Positions 37,005 through 46,103 are shown, counted from the first letter of the stretch. The stretch: 64,000 bases of DNA from Salinibacillus kushneri (GCF_900111405.1 NZ_FOHJ01000015.1:1-64000); one strand, 5' to 3'. Notes: generated by a model not told the origin, from the sequence alone. Program-made: numbers and translations.

Positions 37005-37334
37005 TTAAAACCATGGTAATACACTTAATGCGGTTAGTGCAGCCAAAGGAAGAACCAATCTTCTAAAACGTGGACGATATCCATAGTAGCCATACTCATA
37101 TGGTGGGTTGGAGCCATAATAGCCCCATTGTCTTTGACCTGCCATTTGCGCATCCTGATACATAGACAGATTATCTGATTCAATAGGTACAGCCAAAATA
37201 ACATTTTCTACGTCAACGTTTATGATGATACCATCAAATTGACGACCATCCGTGGTTTCCGCTAATACATATTTATTCATATGTGACTTACACAACGAAT
37301 ACAAATCCTGATGATGTGGTTGGCTTTTATGCAT
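37005..37334 (-). CDS. Conserved Bacillaceae protein with LSm-like core
   Basis: A 109-residue protein starting MHKSQPHHQDLYSLCKSHMN. The core YVLAETTDGRQFDGIIINVDVENVILAVPI looks like an LSm/SH3-type strand pattern. A Tyr/Gly/Pro-rich segment (YYGSNPPYEYGYYGYRP) follows, then the conserved hydrophobic end RRLVLPLAALTALSVLPWF. Proteins with this layout are common in spore formers and remain unassigned; the Tyr/Gly-rich part hints at a surface or spore location (inference). The ATG at 37334 follows GGAGGG. Confidence 0.68.
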   Translation of the reverse strand: MHKSQPHHQDLYSLCKSHMNKYVLAETTDGRQFDGIIINVDVENVILAVPIESDNLSMYQDAQMAGQRQWGYYGSNPPYEYGYYGYRPRFRRLVLPLAALTALSVLPWF

Positions 37335-37503
37335 CACACCTATTCCCTCCTTTATACACCAACAGTCTATTCGTTGGACATTTGTCATGTTCCATCCTGA
37401 CTGACAAAATGAGTGAAAAATTTTGGGAAGAATTGTAGAGGAATGTGCATATAAATCCGTCTATCACTTAGATAACAGACAAGTTAGTTAAGGAGGCACA
37501 TAC

Positions 37504-38319
37504 ATGAATGAGCTTTGGGTCCTTTTACAGTACTTATTTTTAGGGTTATTTCAGGGGTTTACCGAACCTATTCCGATTTCTTCAAGCGGACATTTACTAT
37601 TGCTTCGTTACTTGATGGATCTTGAAAATTTGAAAATAACTTTTGAAGGTTTTTTAAACTTTGGTTCATTACTTGCTGTTTTATTGATTTATCGAAAAGA
37701 TATTGTGAGATTAACCGCAAACAGCTTACGATACATATTTAAGCGTAATAAAGAGGACGCAAGTGATTTTCGGTTTGTTTTATTTCTTGTCATCGCAACC
37801 ATTCCGGCCGGATTATTAGGTGTTCTATTTGAAGACTGGATTAGTGCTACTTTCAGTGGAAATATACGGATGGTCGGCATTACCCTATTTATAACAGGTA
37901 TAGCCTTATGGATTATTCGTAATTTACGTGGTCATAAAGGAGAAGCCGACATTACTGTGAAAGATGCGATTATCATTGGACTAGCACAGGCCGTATCCCT
38001 TTTACCTGGTATTAGCCGATCTGGTGCTACGATTGTAGGTGCAATGCTCTTAGGTTTGAAGCAGGATACAGCTCTTCGTTTTTCCTTTTTACTCTATATT
38101 CCTGTCAGTTTAGGGACAATGATTTTTTCTGTTTCCGATATGTTAGAGGATACAGGCGATGTACTTTGGATTCCTTCACTTATTGCTTTAATTGGGGCAT
38201 TAATAGCTTCTTATTTTGCGTTGAAATGGTTTATGAATATCATGAAAAGCGGTAACTTGAAATACTTTGCCTGGTATTGTGTTGCTCTTTCCATTATTAT
38301 TCTTTTTATTTTAACATGA
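37504..38319 (+). CDS. uppP: Undecaprenyl-diphosphatase
   Basis: A 271-residue membrane phosphatase of the UppP/BacA family that recycles the lipid carrier for wall synthesis and gives bacitracin tolerance. The two active-site blocks are FTEPIPISSSGHLLLLRYL near 18-37 and SLLPGISRSGATIVGAMLLG near 160-180, with the catalytic Glu, Ser/His and Arg. Eight or so helices fit. In many family members the first block has EFLPVSSSGH; here it is EPIPISSSGH, a variant seen in Bacillus. Terminator at 38404. Monocistronic. Confidence 0.94.
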   Translation: MNELWVLLQYLFLGLFQGFTEPIPISSSGHLLLLRYLMDLENLKITFEGFLNFGSLLAVLLIYRKDIVRLTANSLRYIFKRNKEDASDFRFVLFLVIATIPAGLLGVLFEDWISATFSGNIRMVGITLFITGIALWIIRNLRGHKGEADITVKDAIIIGLAQAVSLLPGISRSGATIVGAMLLGLKQDTALRFSFLLYIPVSLGTMIFSVSDMLEDTGDVLWIPSLIALIGALIASYFALKWFMNIMKSGNLKYFAWYCVALSIIILFILT

Positions 38320-38403
38320 TACATCCATCAGGTATTCCAAAAGGTCTGTTCTTATGTTAATTTGAATGACAATCTTTATACACTTTGGAAAATGAACGGA
38401 TAT

Positions 38404-38446
38404 AAAAAATGGCTATTCCCTTAGGGGGGGAACAGCCATTTTTTTA
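38404..38446. terminator. Convergent terminator uppP/yitW
   Basis: AAAAAATGGCTATTCCC pairs with GGGGAACAGCCATTTTTT (one mismatch). It ends both converging genes; its right edge reaches the yitW stop codon at 38444. Confidence 0.87.
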
Positions 38447-38755
38447 ATCAGGAATACCTAATGCTATTTTCGCATAACGAGACATATAATCCTTGGACCA
38501 AGGCGGGCTCCAAACAATATTGACCACTGCTTCGTTTATCTCAGGAATGTCGGAAAGTACACGCTGTACATCCTGCTCTATATGGCCAGCAAGTGGACAT
38601 CCCATCGCCGTTAATGTCATGGTAACTTTACATACCCCATCATCATCCATATCAACACCATAAACTAATCCTAAATTGACAATATCAATACCTAGTTCAG
38701 GGTCAATTACATTTTCAAGGGCACCCATAATATTTTCCTCTAATTCTTTATCCAT
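38444..38755 (-). CDS. yitW: MIP18/PaaD-like iron-sulphur cluster assembly protein (YitW)
   Basis: A 103-residue DUF59/MIP18 protein. Typical are NVIDPELGIDIVNLGLVYGV (DPE motif) at 16-35 and TLTAMGCPLAGHIEQDVQ, with the conserved Cys near 53, and VWSPPWSKDYMS near 82. Such proteins help carry or insert Fe-S clusters (SufT-like). It precedes the esterase gene in the same run as B. subtilis yitU-yitV-yitW. The single-domain Nfu protein at 46776 may belong to the same pathway (inference). Confidence 0.88.
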   Translation of the reverse strand: MDKELEENIMGALENVIDPELGIDIVNLGLVYGVDMDDDGVCKVTMTLTAMGCPLAGHIEQDVQRVLSDIPEINEAVVNIVWSPPWSKDYMSRYAKIALGIPD

Positions 38756-38846
38756 CTGTAAGTCCCCCCTTTTTTAAATCATAAAAGGTTGTTATTTCTA
38801 GTATAAAACAAAAGTGTGTAAAGACAAAATGATATATACCACATCT

Positions 38847-39611
38847 TTATAAATATTTTTCAAACCATTCCACTGTAGCAAGAATAGCCTTTCTACTTAC
38901 TTTATGCCCTCTGTTTTTTTCTGGAATAAAATGCAACTTCTCTCTATTCTGATAGTTGGGCAAAGCTTCATGATAAAAGGCTTCCGTGTGCCTAAAAGGA
39001 ACAGTAGGGTCCTGGTCTCCATGCCAAAATAATAAAGGTCGATCGTTTAGTTGATCGATATGTTTCGATAAATCAATTGGTTCTAAAGATTGAATTTGAT
39101 TATGTAATTCCTCATTACTAAAAGGAAGCTTTATTCCTGTTTTCTGTACTTGATGAATTGTAAACTCAGCCATTTCCATCGTCTTTGGTGATCCCATTAA
39201 TACGACTGCAGCTTTAATCCATGGGTATTGGGTTAATGCTGAGCTTGTTGTAATTCCTCCCATACTGGTTCCGGCTACACCAAAACGCTGATCCAATAAA
39301 AGCTCTCTTTGATCCAAATTCTCTTTCAAAACTTGCAAATCCTCAAGATTTTGCTTCACAATATTCCAAAATTCCAGTTCCATTTCAAGTTCTGACTTAT
39401 GAGCAGATCGTTCACCATGCTCCGTACAGTCAGGTAGTAATACCCGATATCCCTTCTTTGCCATTAAATAAGCAAAAGGCAAATTATTTTCCTTTGCACT
39501 CGTAAAACCATGAATATAAGTGACTACAGGTAAAGGGGAACTTTGTGCTACATCATCTACAACATGCAATACGGGGATATCCTCAATTTTCTCTTCTTGA
39601 ATAATGACCAT
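38847..39611 (-). CDS. yitV: Alpha/beta hydrolase, esterase YitV-like
   Basis: A 254-residue serine hydrolase. The oxyanion strand is VVTYIHGFTSAKENN near 30; the nucleophile elbow GTSMGGITTS near 115 carries the Ser; the acid is in FWHGDQDPTVPF near 195, and the His in KNRGHKVS near 237. This is the prolyl-oligopeptidase-like esterase family of B. subtilis YitV. The substrate is unknown. It is divergent from the HAD gene yitU. The start codon is a GTG or ATG pair at 39611 with AAGAGGGAAGAG upstream. Confidence 0.87.
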   Translation of the reverse strand: MVIIQEEKIEDIPVLHVVDDVAQSSPLPVVTYIHGFTSAKENNLPFAYLMAKKGYRVLLPDCTEHGERSAHKSELEMELEFWNIVKQNLEDLQVLKENLDQRELLLDQRFGVAGTSMGGITTSSALTQYPWIKAAVVLMGSPKTMEMAEFTIHQVQKTGIKLPFSNEELHNQIQSLEPIDLSKHIDQLNDRPLLFWHGDQDPTVPFRHTEAFYHEALPNYQNREKLHFIPEKNRGHKVSRKAILATVEWFEKYL

Positions 39612-39750
39612 AACTCTTCCCTCTTTCTTTAAAATTCAATATCCTTAATGTAACAGAGTGATATAGAGAAGAAAAGCAAAAGACAGCCGGAAAAATCCTT
39701 TACACATACTAACAATCCATATAAACTAGATATCATCGAGGTGAGAACAT

Positions 39751-40569
39751 ATGAGTAAACATTTAATTGCATTAGATCTTGATGGGACACTACTCTCCGA
39801 TGACAAGGTAATCCGCAGCAAAACTAAAGGAACCTTACACCAGGCAATGGAAAGAGGTCACATTGTCGTCATTGCTACCGGACGGCCACATCGCGCAAGC
39901 ATACAATACTATAATGAACTTGGATTAAATACTCCGATGGTAAATATGAACGGTGCGCTCGTTCATCACCCTAAAGACAAAAATTGGGATGTTGTTCACT
40001 CCCCTATGTCAATCCGAACTGCAAAATCTATAATTCAAACATCTTATGATTTTAATGTACAAAATGTCATGGCAGAAATTCGTGACCACGTTTATTTAGA
40101 CAAACACGACGATGAAATCATGCAAATTTTCCATGCAGATTTTGAAAATTATCCTGTTACAGTGGGAAATTTAAAAAATACATTAAATGAAGATCCTACC
40201 TCCATTTTAATTTCACCAAAAGAGCATCATATTACACAACTGAGAAAACATTTAGATGATAATCATGCATCTGTTATTGATCATCGTAATTGGGGAGCTC
40301 CATGGCATATTATTGAAATTGTTCGTTCAGGCTTAAGTAAAGCTGTTGGACTAAAAAAAATTGCCCATTACTATAATATACCGAAAGAACGAATCATTGC
40401 ATTTGGCGATGAGGATAATGACTTTGAAATGATTGACTATGCAGGCATTGGAGTAGCTATGGGAAATGGAATTGATGAACTAAAAACCATTGCCAACTAC
40501 ACTACAAAATCGAACGAACAAGAAGGAATAGCGTTATTTCTTGAGGAATTTTTAAAAACTGTAAAATAA
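39751..40569 (+). CDS. yitU: Cof-type HAD phosphatase (YitU)
   Basis: A 272-residue HAD-superfamily type IIB hydrolase. Motif I is ALDLDGTLLSDD at 8-19, motif II ATGRPHRAS near 47, motif III Lys in the GLSKAVGLKKIA region near 195-205, and motif IV AFGDEDNDFEMIDYAGIGVAMGNG near 220. In B. subtilis YitU is one of the phosphatases able to dephosphorylate the riboflavin precursor 5-amino-6-ribitylaminouracil phosphate, or FMN; here only the family is certain. A 265-bp repeat cluster on the opposite strand follows. Confidence 0.88.
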   Translation: MSKHLIALDLDGTLLSDDKVIRSKTKGTLHQAMERGHIVVIATGRPHRASIQYYNELGLNTPMVNMNGALVHHPKDKNWDVVHSPMSIRTAKSIIQTSYDFNVQNVMAEIRDHVYLDKHDDEIMQIFHADFENYPVTVGNLKNTLNEDPTSILISPKEHHITQLRKHLDDNHASVIDHRNWGAPWHIIEIVRSGLSKAVGLKKIAHYYNIPKERIIAFGDEDNDFEMIDYAGIGVAMGNGIDELKTIANYTTKSNEQEGIALFLEEFLKTVK

Positions 40570-40607
40570 CACCGGAATTTCTTTTCTTTATGCTGTAAAG
40601 ATCTGTT

Positions 40608-40872
40608 CAGTCGCCTTCGCTTTTCCATTGTCCAGCTACGCCTCCTAGGTCATTGCGGACATAAGCCTAACCCATTACATGGCGAAAATCATGCCATTCC
40701 ATGGCTTCGGCTTATACCGCATGACCTAACCAGTCGCCTTCGCTTTTCCATTGTCCAGCTATGGTCTCCCAGGTCATTGCGGACATAAGCCTAACCCATT
40801 ACATGGCGAAAATCATGCCATTCCATGGCTTTGGCTTATACCGCATGACCTAACCAGTCGCCTTCCCTTTTC
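40608..40872 (-). repeat. GAAAAGCG hairpin repeat, two tandem units
   Basis: On the minus strand the GAAAAGCG boundary recurs at 40872 (as GAAAAGGG), 40748 and 40625, so units of 124 and 123 bp. The two units are almost identical to each other, so the duplication is recent. Each folds as GCGG.ATAAGCC / GGCTTAT.CCGC with an inner ATGGC/GCCAT hairpin. Unlike the other clusters it does not begin at a stop codon; the gene on its left runs the other way. The remainder of 40570-40974 has no gene. Confidence 0.87.
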
Positions 40873-40974
40873 CATTAATATACTGTCATAATGTCTTTAT
40901 GACAACACACAATAAGCTTGAACACTTCTTTAGGTGTTCAGGCTTTTTTAGTGCAACCTGAGGGGGATTATGCC

Positions 40975-41124
40975 TTGAGCAAACGAAGCAAATCGAAGCG
41001 TTTTGTTTCACAGGGTGTAAAGGCAGTTCAAAAGCATGATGAGCGTTTTCCTTATCGGGAACGTTTTACGGATGTCGAACGCAAGCGTGATGAAGCAGAC
41101 AATCATACTTTAGGGGGTGTTTGA
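40975..41124 (+). CDS. Small basic hypothetical protein, 49 residues
   Basis: From the TTG at 40975 (GAGGGGGA upstream) a 49-residue, highly charged protein rich in Lys, Arg and Ser (SKRSKSKRFVSQGVKAVQKH, then ERFPYRERFTDVERKRDEAD). No hydrophobic segment. Composition resembles small spore or nucleic acid-binding proteins, but I recognise no family. Its stop overlaps the region just before the DUF3813 start, so the two are probably cotranscribed and coupled. Confidence 0.55.
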   Translation: MSKRSKSKRFVSQGVKAVQKHDERFPYRERFTDVERKRDEADNHTLGGV

Positions 41125-41126
41125 CG

Positions 41127-41327
41127 ATGGCAAACCAACTAGTGGAACAAGCCAGAAATGCCGTCAATCGCTTAACCAATATGGGTGGTCAAATGAATCA
41201 GCAGCAAAAGCAAAAAGAAGCTGAAGTTGCCCGTAACGTTATACAATCAGCCTATAACGAATCCGATTCTCAGGAAAAACAACAATTGCAGCAGTTGGAA
41301 CAACAAATTGACCAGCATTTAAAATAA
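41127..41327 (+). CDS. DUF3813 protein
   Basis: A 66-residue helical, Gln-rich protein (NQLVEQARNAVNRLTNMGG, QQQKQKEAEVARNVIQSAY) that fits the DUF3813 family of Bacillaceae, found near yitU/yitV in relatives. The ATG at 41127 has GGGGTG upstream. Function unknown; in some members a link to spores is suspected but not shown here. Confidence 0.65.
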   Translation: MANQLVEQARNAVNRLTNMGGQMNQQQKQKEAEVARNVIQSAYNESDSQEKQQLQQLEQQIDQHLK

Positions 41328-41547
41328 GTGATTTCTTCCGTCCGGCATGAATGATTCATGCCGGACATTTTTACATCATATAGCACATAATGTTTGGTTT
41401 TTACTGTGTTAAATCGCTTTAACGAACCATATTTTATAAAAATATTGTAAAAAAAACGTAAATTTTGTTGTTTCCTTTCCAATGATTCTATATAATTATG
41501 TTTGAAGTTGAAAAGTTGTAAAATTAAAAAAGGGGGAGTCCTAGACT

Positions 41548-42480
41548 ATGAAGAAAGTCTTAGGTTTTGGTTTCATCTTAGCTTTAATTCTTGTACTGGC
41601 AGCATGTGGTGATTCTGGTGAAAGTAGTGGAGATGGTGATGAGTCTCTAAATCCAGACAAACTGGTAATGGGATTTGTTCCTTCTCAGGACTCGGGAGAA
41701 ATTGCTGAGACGGCTCAGCCTTTAGCAGACAAACTTGGGGAAGTTATTGGCAAGGAAGTTGAAGCAAAAACAATGACAAGCTATAGTGCACTTGTTGAAG
41801 CATTAGGAAACAACGAAGCACATATTGGTTTCCTTCCTGCCTTTGGGTATGTCTTAGCATCAAATGAATATGATGTGGATGTCCTATTAAAATCTGAACG
41901 TAACGGCAGCGCTACATATGTGGCTCAATATTTAGTGAGATCTGACTCTCCTGTTGAAAGCTTAGATGATTTAGAAGAGCATGCAAGTGAAATGACCTGG
42001 GCTTACGGAGATGCTTCATCTACTTCCGGATACCTATTCCCAGCTTCACAGTTGATGAATAAGTTTAATATTGAAGATACAACCGCTCTTCAAGAAGACT
42101 TCTTTGGGGGAGTTCTACCATCTGGCGGACATGACAATAGTGCAGTAGCTGTTTTAGATGGCGATGCGGATATTGCAACAACGTTTGATGATGTACGGGA
42201 TACAATGTTAGAAGATTATCCAAATATTAAGGATGATTTAAAAGTTATTGGAACTACAGAGGAAATTCCAAATGATACCGTAACGGTTCCATCTGCTTTA
42301 GATGATGAACTTACCCAGGATATTAAAGAAGCATTTCTAAGCTTTAATGAAGATGAGGAAATGATTAAGATTATGAATGAAGTTTACAATTGGGATGCCA
42401 TTATAGAAGCAGAGGATTCTGAATATGACATCGTTCGTGAAACATACAATAATTTAGGCGGAGATGTTCCACTAGATTAA
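41548..42480 (+). CDS. phnD: Phosphonate/phosphate-ester ABC transporter, binding lipoprotein PhnD
   Basis: A 310-residue periplasmic-type binding protein anchored by a lipobox (VLAACGDSG, Cys about residue 20) and followed by an acidic linker. The family core shows LVMGFVPSQDSGEI, SYSALVEALGNNEAHIGFLPAFGYVLA and EMTWAYGDASSTSGYLFPASQL, typical of PhnD/PtxB proteins that bind phosphonates, phosphite or related compounds. A start ATG at 41548 follows AAGGGGGAG. It heads the phnD-phnC-phnE-phnE operon. No C-P lyase or hydrolase gene is nearby, so the imported compound stays open. Confidence 0.93.
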   Translation: MKKVLGFGFILALILVLAACGDSGESSGDGDESLNPDKLVMGFVPSQDSGEIAETAQPLADKLGEVIGKEVEAKTMTSYSALVEALGNNEAHIGFLPAFGYVLASNEYDVDVLLKSERNGSATYVAQYLVRSDSPVESLDDLEEHASEMTWAYGDASSTSGYLFPASQLMNKFNIEDTTALQEDFFGGVLPSGGHDNSAVAVLDGDADIATTFDDVRDTMLEDYPNIKDDLKVIGTTEEIPNDTVTVPSALDDELTQDIKEAFLSFNEDEEMIKIMNEVYNWDAIIEAEDSEYDIVRETYNNLGGDVPLD

Positions 42481-42571
42481 CAGGAATGCTAACGACTATA
42501 TAGAATGTTCCATAAATAGGGAGAAGAAACCAGCTTCTCCCTATTTTTTAAAGGAAGAAAGGGAGAATCAC

Positions 42572-43363
42572 ATGATTACATTCAACGACGTTTCACTTGT
42601 CTATCCCAATGGGACACAAGGTCTAAAAAATATAAACGTAGAGATTAACGAAGGAGAATTTGTCGTTATAGTTGGACTTTCAGGAGCTGGTAAATCTACT
42701 TTTATCCGCAGTGTTAACCGGATGGTAACACCAACTGATGGCGAATTATTGGTGAATGGTGAAAATATTATTCCTAAAAAAGGAAAAGAATTAAGAAAAC
42801 TGCGGACAAGCGTAGGAATGATATTTCAGAATTATAATCTTGTTAACCGCTCCAGTGTAATAAAAAATACAATTAGTGGACGACTTGGGCATACTGGCAC
42901 AATTCGAAGTGTTTTCAACCTTTATCCAAAAGCGGATAAAAAATTAGCTTTTGAAAACCTTAAAAGAGTTCATATGGAAGAAAAAATATATAATCGTGCC
43001 GATGAACTGAGTGGAGGTCAGCAACAAAGAGTGAGTATTGCCCGCGTACTGACACAAGAACCTTCTATTATTCTGGCGGATGAACCTGTAGCAAGCCTTG
43101 ATCCACCCACTTCTCATCAGGTTATGACCTATTTACGACGAGTCAATAAAGAGGATAATATTACAACTATTGTCAACCTGCATTTTATTGACATGGCAAT
43201 GGAATATGCGGACCGAATCATTGGCATGCGGGATGGTGAAATTGTATTTGATGGCCTGGTAAATGAAGTTGAGGAAAAAACATTTGAACAAATCTACAAT
43301 CGTCCAATCCGTGAAGAGGATTTGAGAGGAAGTGAAAATGATGCCTCAGCTTCAGGAGAATAA
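42572..43363 (+). CDS. phnC: Phosphonate-type ABC transporter ATPase PhnC
   Basis: A 263-residue ATPase. Walker A VGLSGAGKSTFIRSVNRM is near 34, the Q-loop GMIFQNYNLVNR near 87, signature LSGGQQQRVSIARVL near 146, Walker B IILADEPVASLDPP near 170. The spacing and the SVIKNTISGRLGHTGT segment are typical of PhnC. It lies 91 nt after phnD and overlaps the start of phnE by 26 nt. Confidence 0.95.
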   Translation: MITFNDVSLVYPNGTQGLKNINVEINEGEFVVIVGLSGAGKSTFIRSVNRMVTPTDGELLVNGENIIPKKGKELRKLRTSVGMIFQNYNLVNRSSVIKNTISGRLGHTGTIRSVFNLYPKADKKLAFENLKRVHMEEKIYNRADELSGGQQQRVSIARVLTQEPSIILADEPVASLDPPTSHQVMTYLRRVNKEDNITTIVNLHFIDMAMEYADRIIGMRDGEIVFDGLVNEVEEKTFEQIYNRPIREEDLRGSENDASASGE

Positions 43364-44168
43364 GACAGATAAAGTAATGACCAAAAATAGCGTATATTCC
43401 GTTTATCCGAAGAAAGTTAAGTTTCAGATTACGATTATTTTTGCGATTGTCTTTTCCATATATTTCTATAGTTTACGAGAAACCGAAGCAGATTTTTTAG
43501 AGTTCTTTAGTGAATTAAACCTTATCTTTGAAAAACTTTTACGAATGTTTCCACCTGAATGGAGCTATATTCAAGCAGCTATCGATCCACTCATTGAAAC
43601 CATTCAAATTGCAGTAGTGGCAACAACCTTTTCTGTACTCATTTGTATTCCAATGAGTTTATTATCTGCGAATACGATTGTAAAAAATAAGTACCTTTAT
43701 CAAACATTCCGTAACATCATGAATATTTTACGTACAATGCCTGATATCCTCCTGGCAACGATTTTTGTTAGTTTTTTCGGTATAGGAATTGTACCTGGTA
43801 TTCTGGCCTTAACGATTTTTTCATTAGGATTATTAGCAAAATTATTAAGTGAAACGATTGAAACGATTGATCCAAGACAGATGGAAGCTATTCGATCAAC
43901 AGGAGGCAATATCATACAGGTAATATGGTATGGAGTGGTACCACAAGTGCTTCCAAATTTCATATCCTACGGTTTATATGTATTTGAACTTAACGTACGT
44001 GCCTCCCTCGTTCTTGGTTTTGTTGGTGCAGGAGGTATCGGTTCGATTATTGATACACAATTAAATTTTATGCAATATCAAAAAGTAATGGCTGTACTCA
44101 TTTTGTTACTAGTGGCTGTTATTGTGATTGAAACCATTAGTAACGCGCTAAGAAGGAGAGTTGTATGA
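43338..44168 (+). CDS. phnE: Phosphonate-type ABC transporter permease PhnE, first copy
   Basis: A 276-residue permease with six helices; the cytoplasmic EAA loop is AIRSTGGNIIQVIWYGVVPQVLPNFISYGLYVFE-like near residue 185-215. The start is placed at the ATG at 43338 with AGAGGA 7 nt upstream; other starts (43332, 43341) are possible. It overlaps the end of phnC, and its TGA overlaps the next start (ATGA). Together with the second PhnE it would form a heterodimeric channel. Confidence 0.92.
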   Translation: MMPQLQENKTDKVMTKNSVYSVYPKKVKFQITIIFAIVFSIYFYSLRETEADFLEFFSELNLIFEKLLRMFPPEWSYIQAAIDPLIETIQIAVVATTFSVLICIPMSLLSANTIVKNKYLYQTFRNIMNILRTMPDILLATIFVSFFGIGIVPGILALTIFSLGLLAKLLSETIETIDPRQMEAIRSTGGNIIQVIWYGVVPQVLPNFISYGLYVFELNVRASLVLGFVGAGGIGSIIDTQLNFMQYQKVMAVLILLLVAVIVIETISNALRRRVV

Positions 44169-44971
44169 TGAATAATGAATTTAAACTGCCACCTAAGCCT
44201 AAAAGCAATCGTAAAAGAGTTCGAAACCTCATCATCGCTCTCATTCTTGTAGTTATCTATTATTGGGCTTTTTCGGGTGTGTTAAGTCGTATTGATTGGT
44301 CATTTGTTAATAAACTATCCGATAATCTAACCCGAATTGTTCCGCGACTGGCAAATCCAGATTGGGCTGAAATAGGGAAAGTCACAGAATTAATTTTCGA
44401 AACCGTGTTTATAGCCTATGCAGGAACGTTAATCGCTGCTGTATTAGCCGTCCCTTTTGGCTTCTGGGCAGCTGGAAACATGGTTAAGTCACCTATATGG
44501 AATACTTTTGGAAAATGGTTTTTAATTCTTGACCGTACATTCCCGGAATTAATTCTGGCTATATTCTTTGTTATTTCAGTTGGACCCGGGGCATTTGCAG
44601 GAGTCCTTACCATTGGACTTACTTCATTTGGAATGCTTGGTAAGCTTTACGCTGAAGTAATAGAGAGTATTGACATGGATGTTGTCGAAGCCATGGAGGC
44701 AAATGGGGCTAATAAAGTCCAAATTCTCTTTTATGCCATTTTCCCACAGGTTCTACCTGAATTTTTATCCTTTGCTCTTTACCGATTCGAAGTCGATATC
44801 AGAGCTTCTACCGTTCTCGGACTGGTAGGAGCTGGAGGAATTGGTACATTAATCGTCCTGACTGCAGCTAACCGGGACTGGGAGCAATTGGGACTTATAA
44901 TCATTTCCATTATTGTCGTCGTTATGATTATCGACTATATCAGTACTAAGATCCGTAAACGATTAGTTTAA
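44165..44971 (+). CDS. phnE: Phosphonate-type ABC transporter permease PhnE, second copy
   Basis: A 268-residue permease, paralogue of the preceding gene. The loop EAMEANGANKVQILFYAIFPQVLPEFLSFALYRFE is in the same place, shown here by its parts AMEANGANKVQ and FPQVLPEF. GLVGAGGIGTLI matches GFVGAGGIGSII of the first copy. Start ATG at 44165 within the ATGATG overlap. It is the last gene of the operon; a long hairpin terminator follows at 45029. Confidence 0.92.
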   Translation: MMNNEFKLPPKPKSNRKRVRNLIIALILVVIYYWAFSGVLSRIDWSFVNKLSDNLTRIVPRLANPDWAEIGKVTELIFETVFIAYAGTLIAAVLAVPFGFWAAGNMVKSPIWNTFGKWFLILDRTFPELILAIFFVISVGPGAFAGVLTIGLTSFGMLGKLYAEVIESIDMDVVEAMEANGANKVQILFYAIFPQVLPEFLSFALYRFEVDIRASTVLGLVGAGGIGTLIVLTAANRDWEQLGLIIISIIVVVMIIDYISTKIRKRLV

Positions 44972-45028
44972 TGGAGTAGAAGGAAAACATTTTACACAAA
45001 AATTAGTTTTCATGATTTATCAGTATTT

Positions 45029-45110
45029 GAGGTTGGGATATCAATTTTAAAGAAGAATCTTTCGGATTTTTCTTCGATAAAAAACTTGTGTCCCAGCCTC
45101 TTTATTTTTT
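45029..45110 (+). terminator. Long-stem terminator after phnE (GAGGTTGGGATA type)
   Basis: GAGGTTGGGATA at 45029-45040 pairs with TGTCCCAGCCTC at 45089-45100, followed by TTTATTTTTT. An inner GAAGAATC/GGATTTTTCTTC hairpin fills the loop. Confidence 0.78.
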
Positions 45111-45239
45111 ATCAATCTTCCTTACAGGTTCCAACTAAAGGTCCATATCAATGAAAAGAATATCGTAGCATTTCCCTCTTTACATTTCTGAACATTCAAT
45201 CTATGATATGATTAACATTCTTTCAACGAAGGGGACTTT

Positions 45240-46070
45240 ATGGTGATTATTTTAAAAAATCAAGAGTTTCAGGATCGTACCGAAGCGCAAACAGATATTG
45301 AAGATCGTGGCTATACCTTTGGTGATGGCGTATATGAGGTCATTCGAATATATAACGGAACGTATTTCATGCTCCCTGAACATTTAAATCGACTCCAGTT
45401 TAGCCTGGATGAAACAGCTATATCCTATCATGTTAAAAATGAAGGTTTAGAAGAGCTCCTTCATCAGTTATTAATAAAAAATGAAATAGAAAATGGAGCC
45501 ATTTATCTTCAAATAACGAGAGGGATTGCCCCACGTAAGCATCCCTATCCACAGAAAACCCAACCCCAGCTTTATGCGTATCCAATCCCGGTTTCAAGCC
45601 CGGTTGAAGCACAAAAAAATGGTGCTAGTTTAACATTGATTGAGGATAAACGCTGGCTGAGGTGTGATATTAAAAGCTTAAATTTACTTTGGAATGTGAT
45701 GGCAAAGCAGCAGGCACAGGAGAATGGACATTTTGAAGCCCTCCTTTACCGTGATGAAAATCATATTACAGAAGGTTCATCATCAAACTTTTTTGCTATA
45801 CAAGATGGAAAGGTTATTACACACCCAGCCAACCATTTCATTTTAAACGGTATTACCAGGTTAGCAGTGAAACAGGTGTGCGAGAAACTTGATGTTCCAT
45901 TTGAAGAAAGAATTTTAAGCATTCGTGATCTAGATCATATTGAAGAAGCTTTCGTTGCGTCTACAACTGCAGAAGTTGTTCCAATAACAGCGATTGATCA
46001 GCGAAAAGTGGGAACTGGGGAGACAGGTCATGTAACCAGACGCATTCAAACAGGGTTTAAGGAACTTTAG
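45240..46070 (+). CDS. dat: D-amino-acid aminotransferase
   Basis: A 276-residue fold-type IV PLP enzyme. It makes D-glutamate or D-alanine from the matching keto acid for cell-wall synthesis. Features are DRGYTFGDGVYEVIRIYNG near 23-41, LQITRGIAPRKHPYP, RCDIKSLNLLWNV with the PLP lysine near residue 144, and EGSSSNFFAI near 178. The start at 45240 follows AAGGGG. Length matches Bacillus Dat (about 282). Branched-chain aminotransferases share the fold, but RGYTFGDG and RGIA.RKH favour Dat. Confidence 0.9.
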   Translation: MVIILKNQEFQDRTEAQTDIEDRGYTFGDGVYEVIRIYNGTYFMLPEHLNRLQFSLDETAISYHVKNEGLEELLHQLLIKNEIENGAIYLQITRGIAPRKHPYPQKTQPQLYAYPIPVSSPVEAQKNGASLTLIEDKRWLRCDIKSLNLLWNVMAKQQAQENGHFEALLYRDENHITEGSSSNFFAIQDGKVITHPANHFILNGITRLAVKQVCEKLDVPFEERILSIRDLDHIEEAFVASTTAEVVPITAIDQRKVGTGETGHVTRRIQTGFKEL

Positions 46071-46103
46071 GAAAGTAGGCTGACTATTAGTGGTCAGCCC
46101 TTT

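Noticed and set aside
40918-40974. Upstream extension of the small gene at 40975
   Set aside because: The extra 19 codons overlap an AACACTTCTTTAGGTGTT hairpin with a T-run and lack a ribosome site, while GAGGGGGA precedes the TTG at 40975.
41400-41547. PhoP boxes upstream of phnD
   Set aside because: TTAAAT and TTTAAC-like hexamers occur but not as regularly spaced TTAACA repeats, so the claim is too weak.
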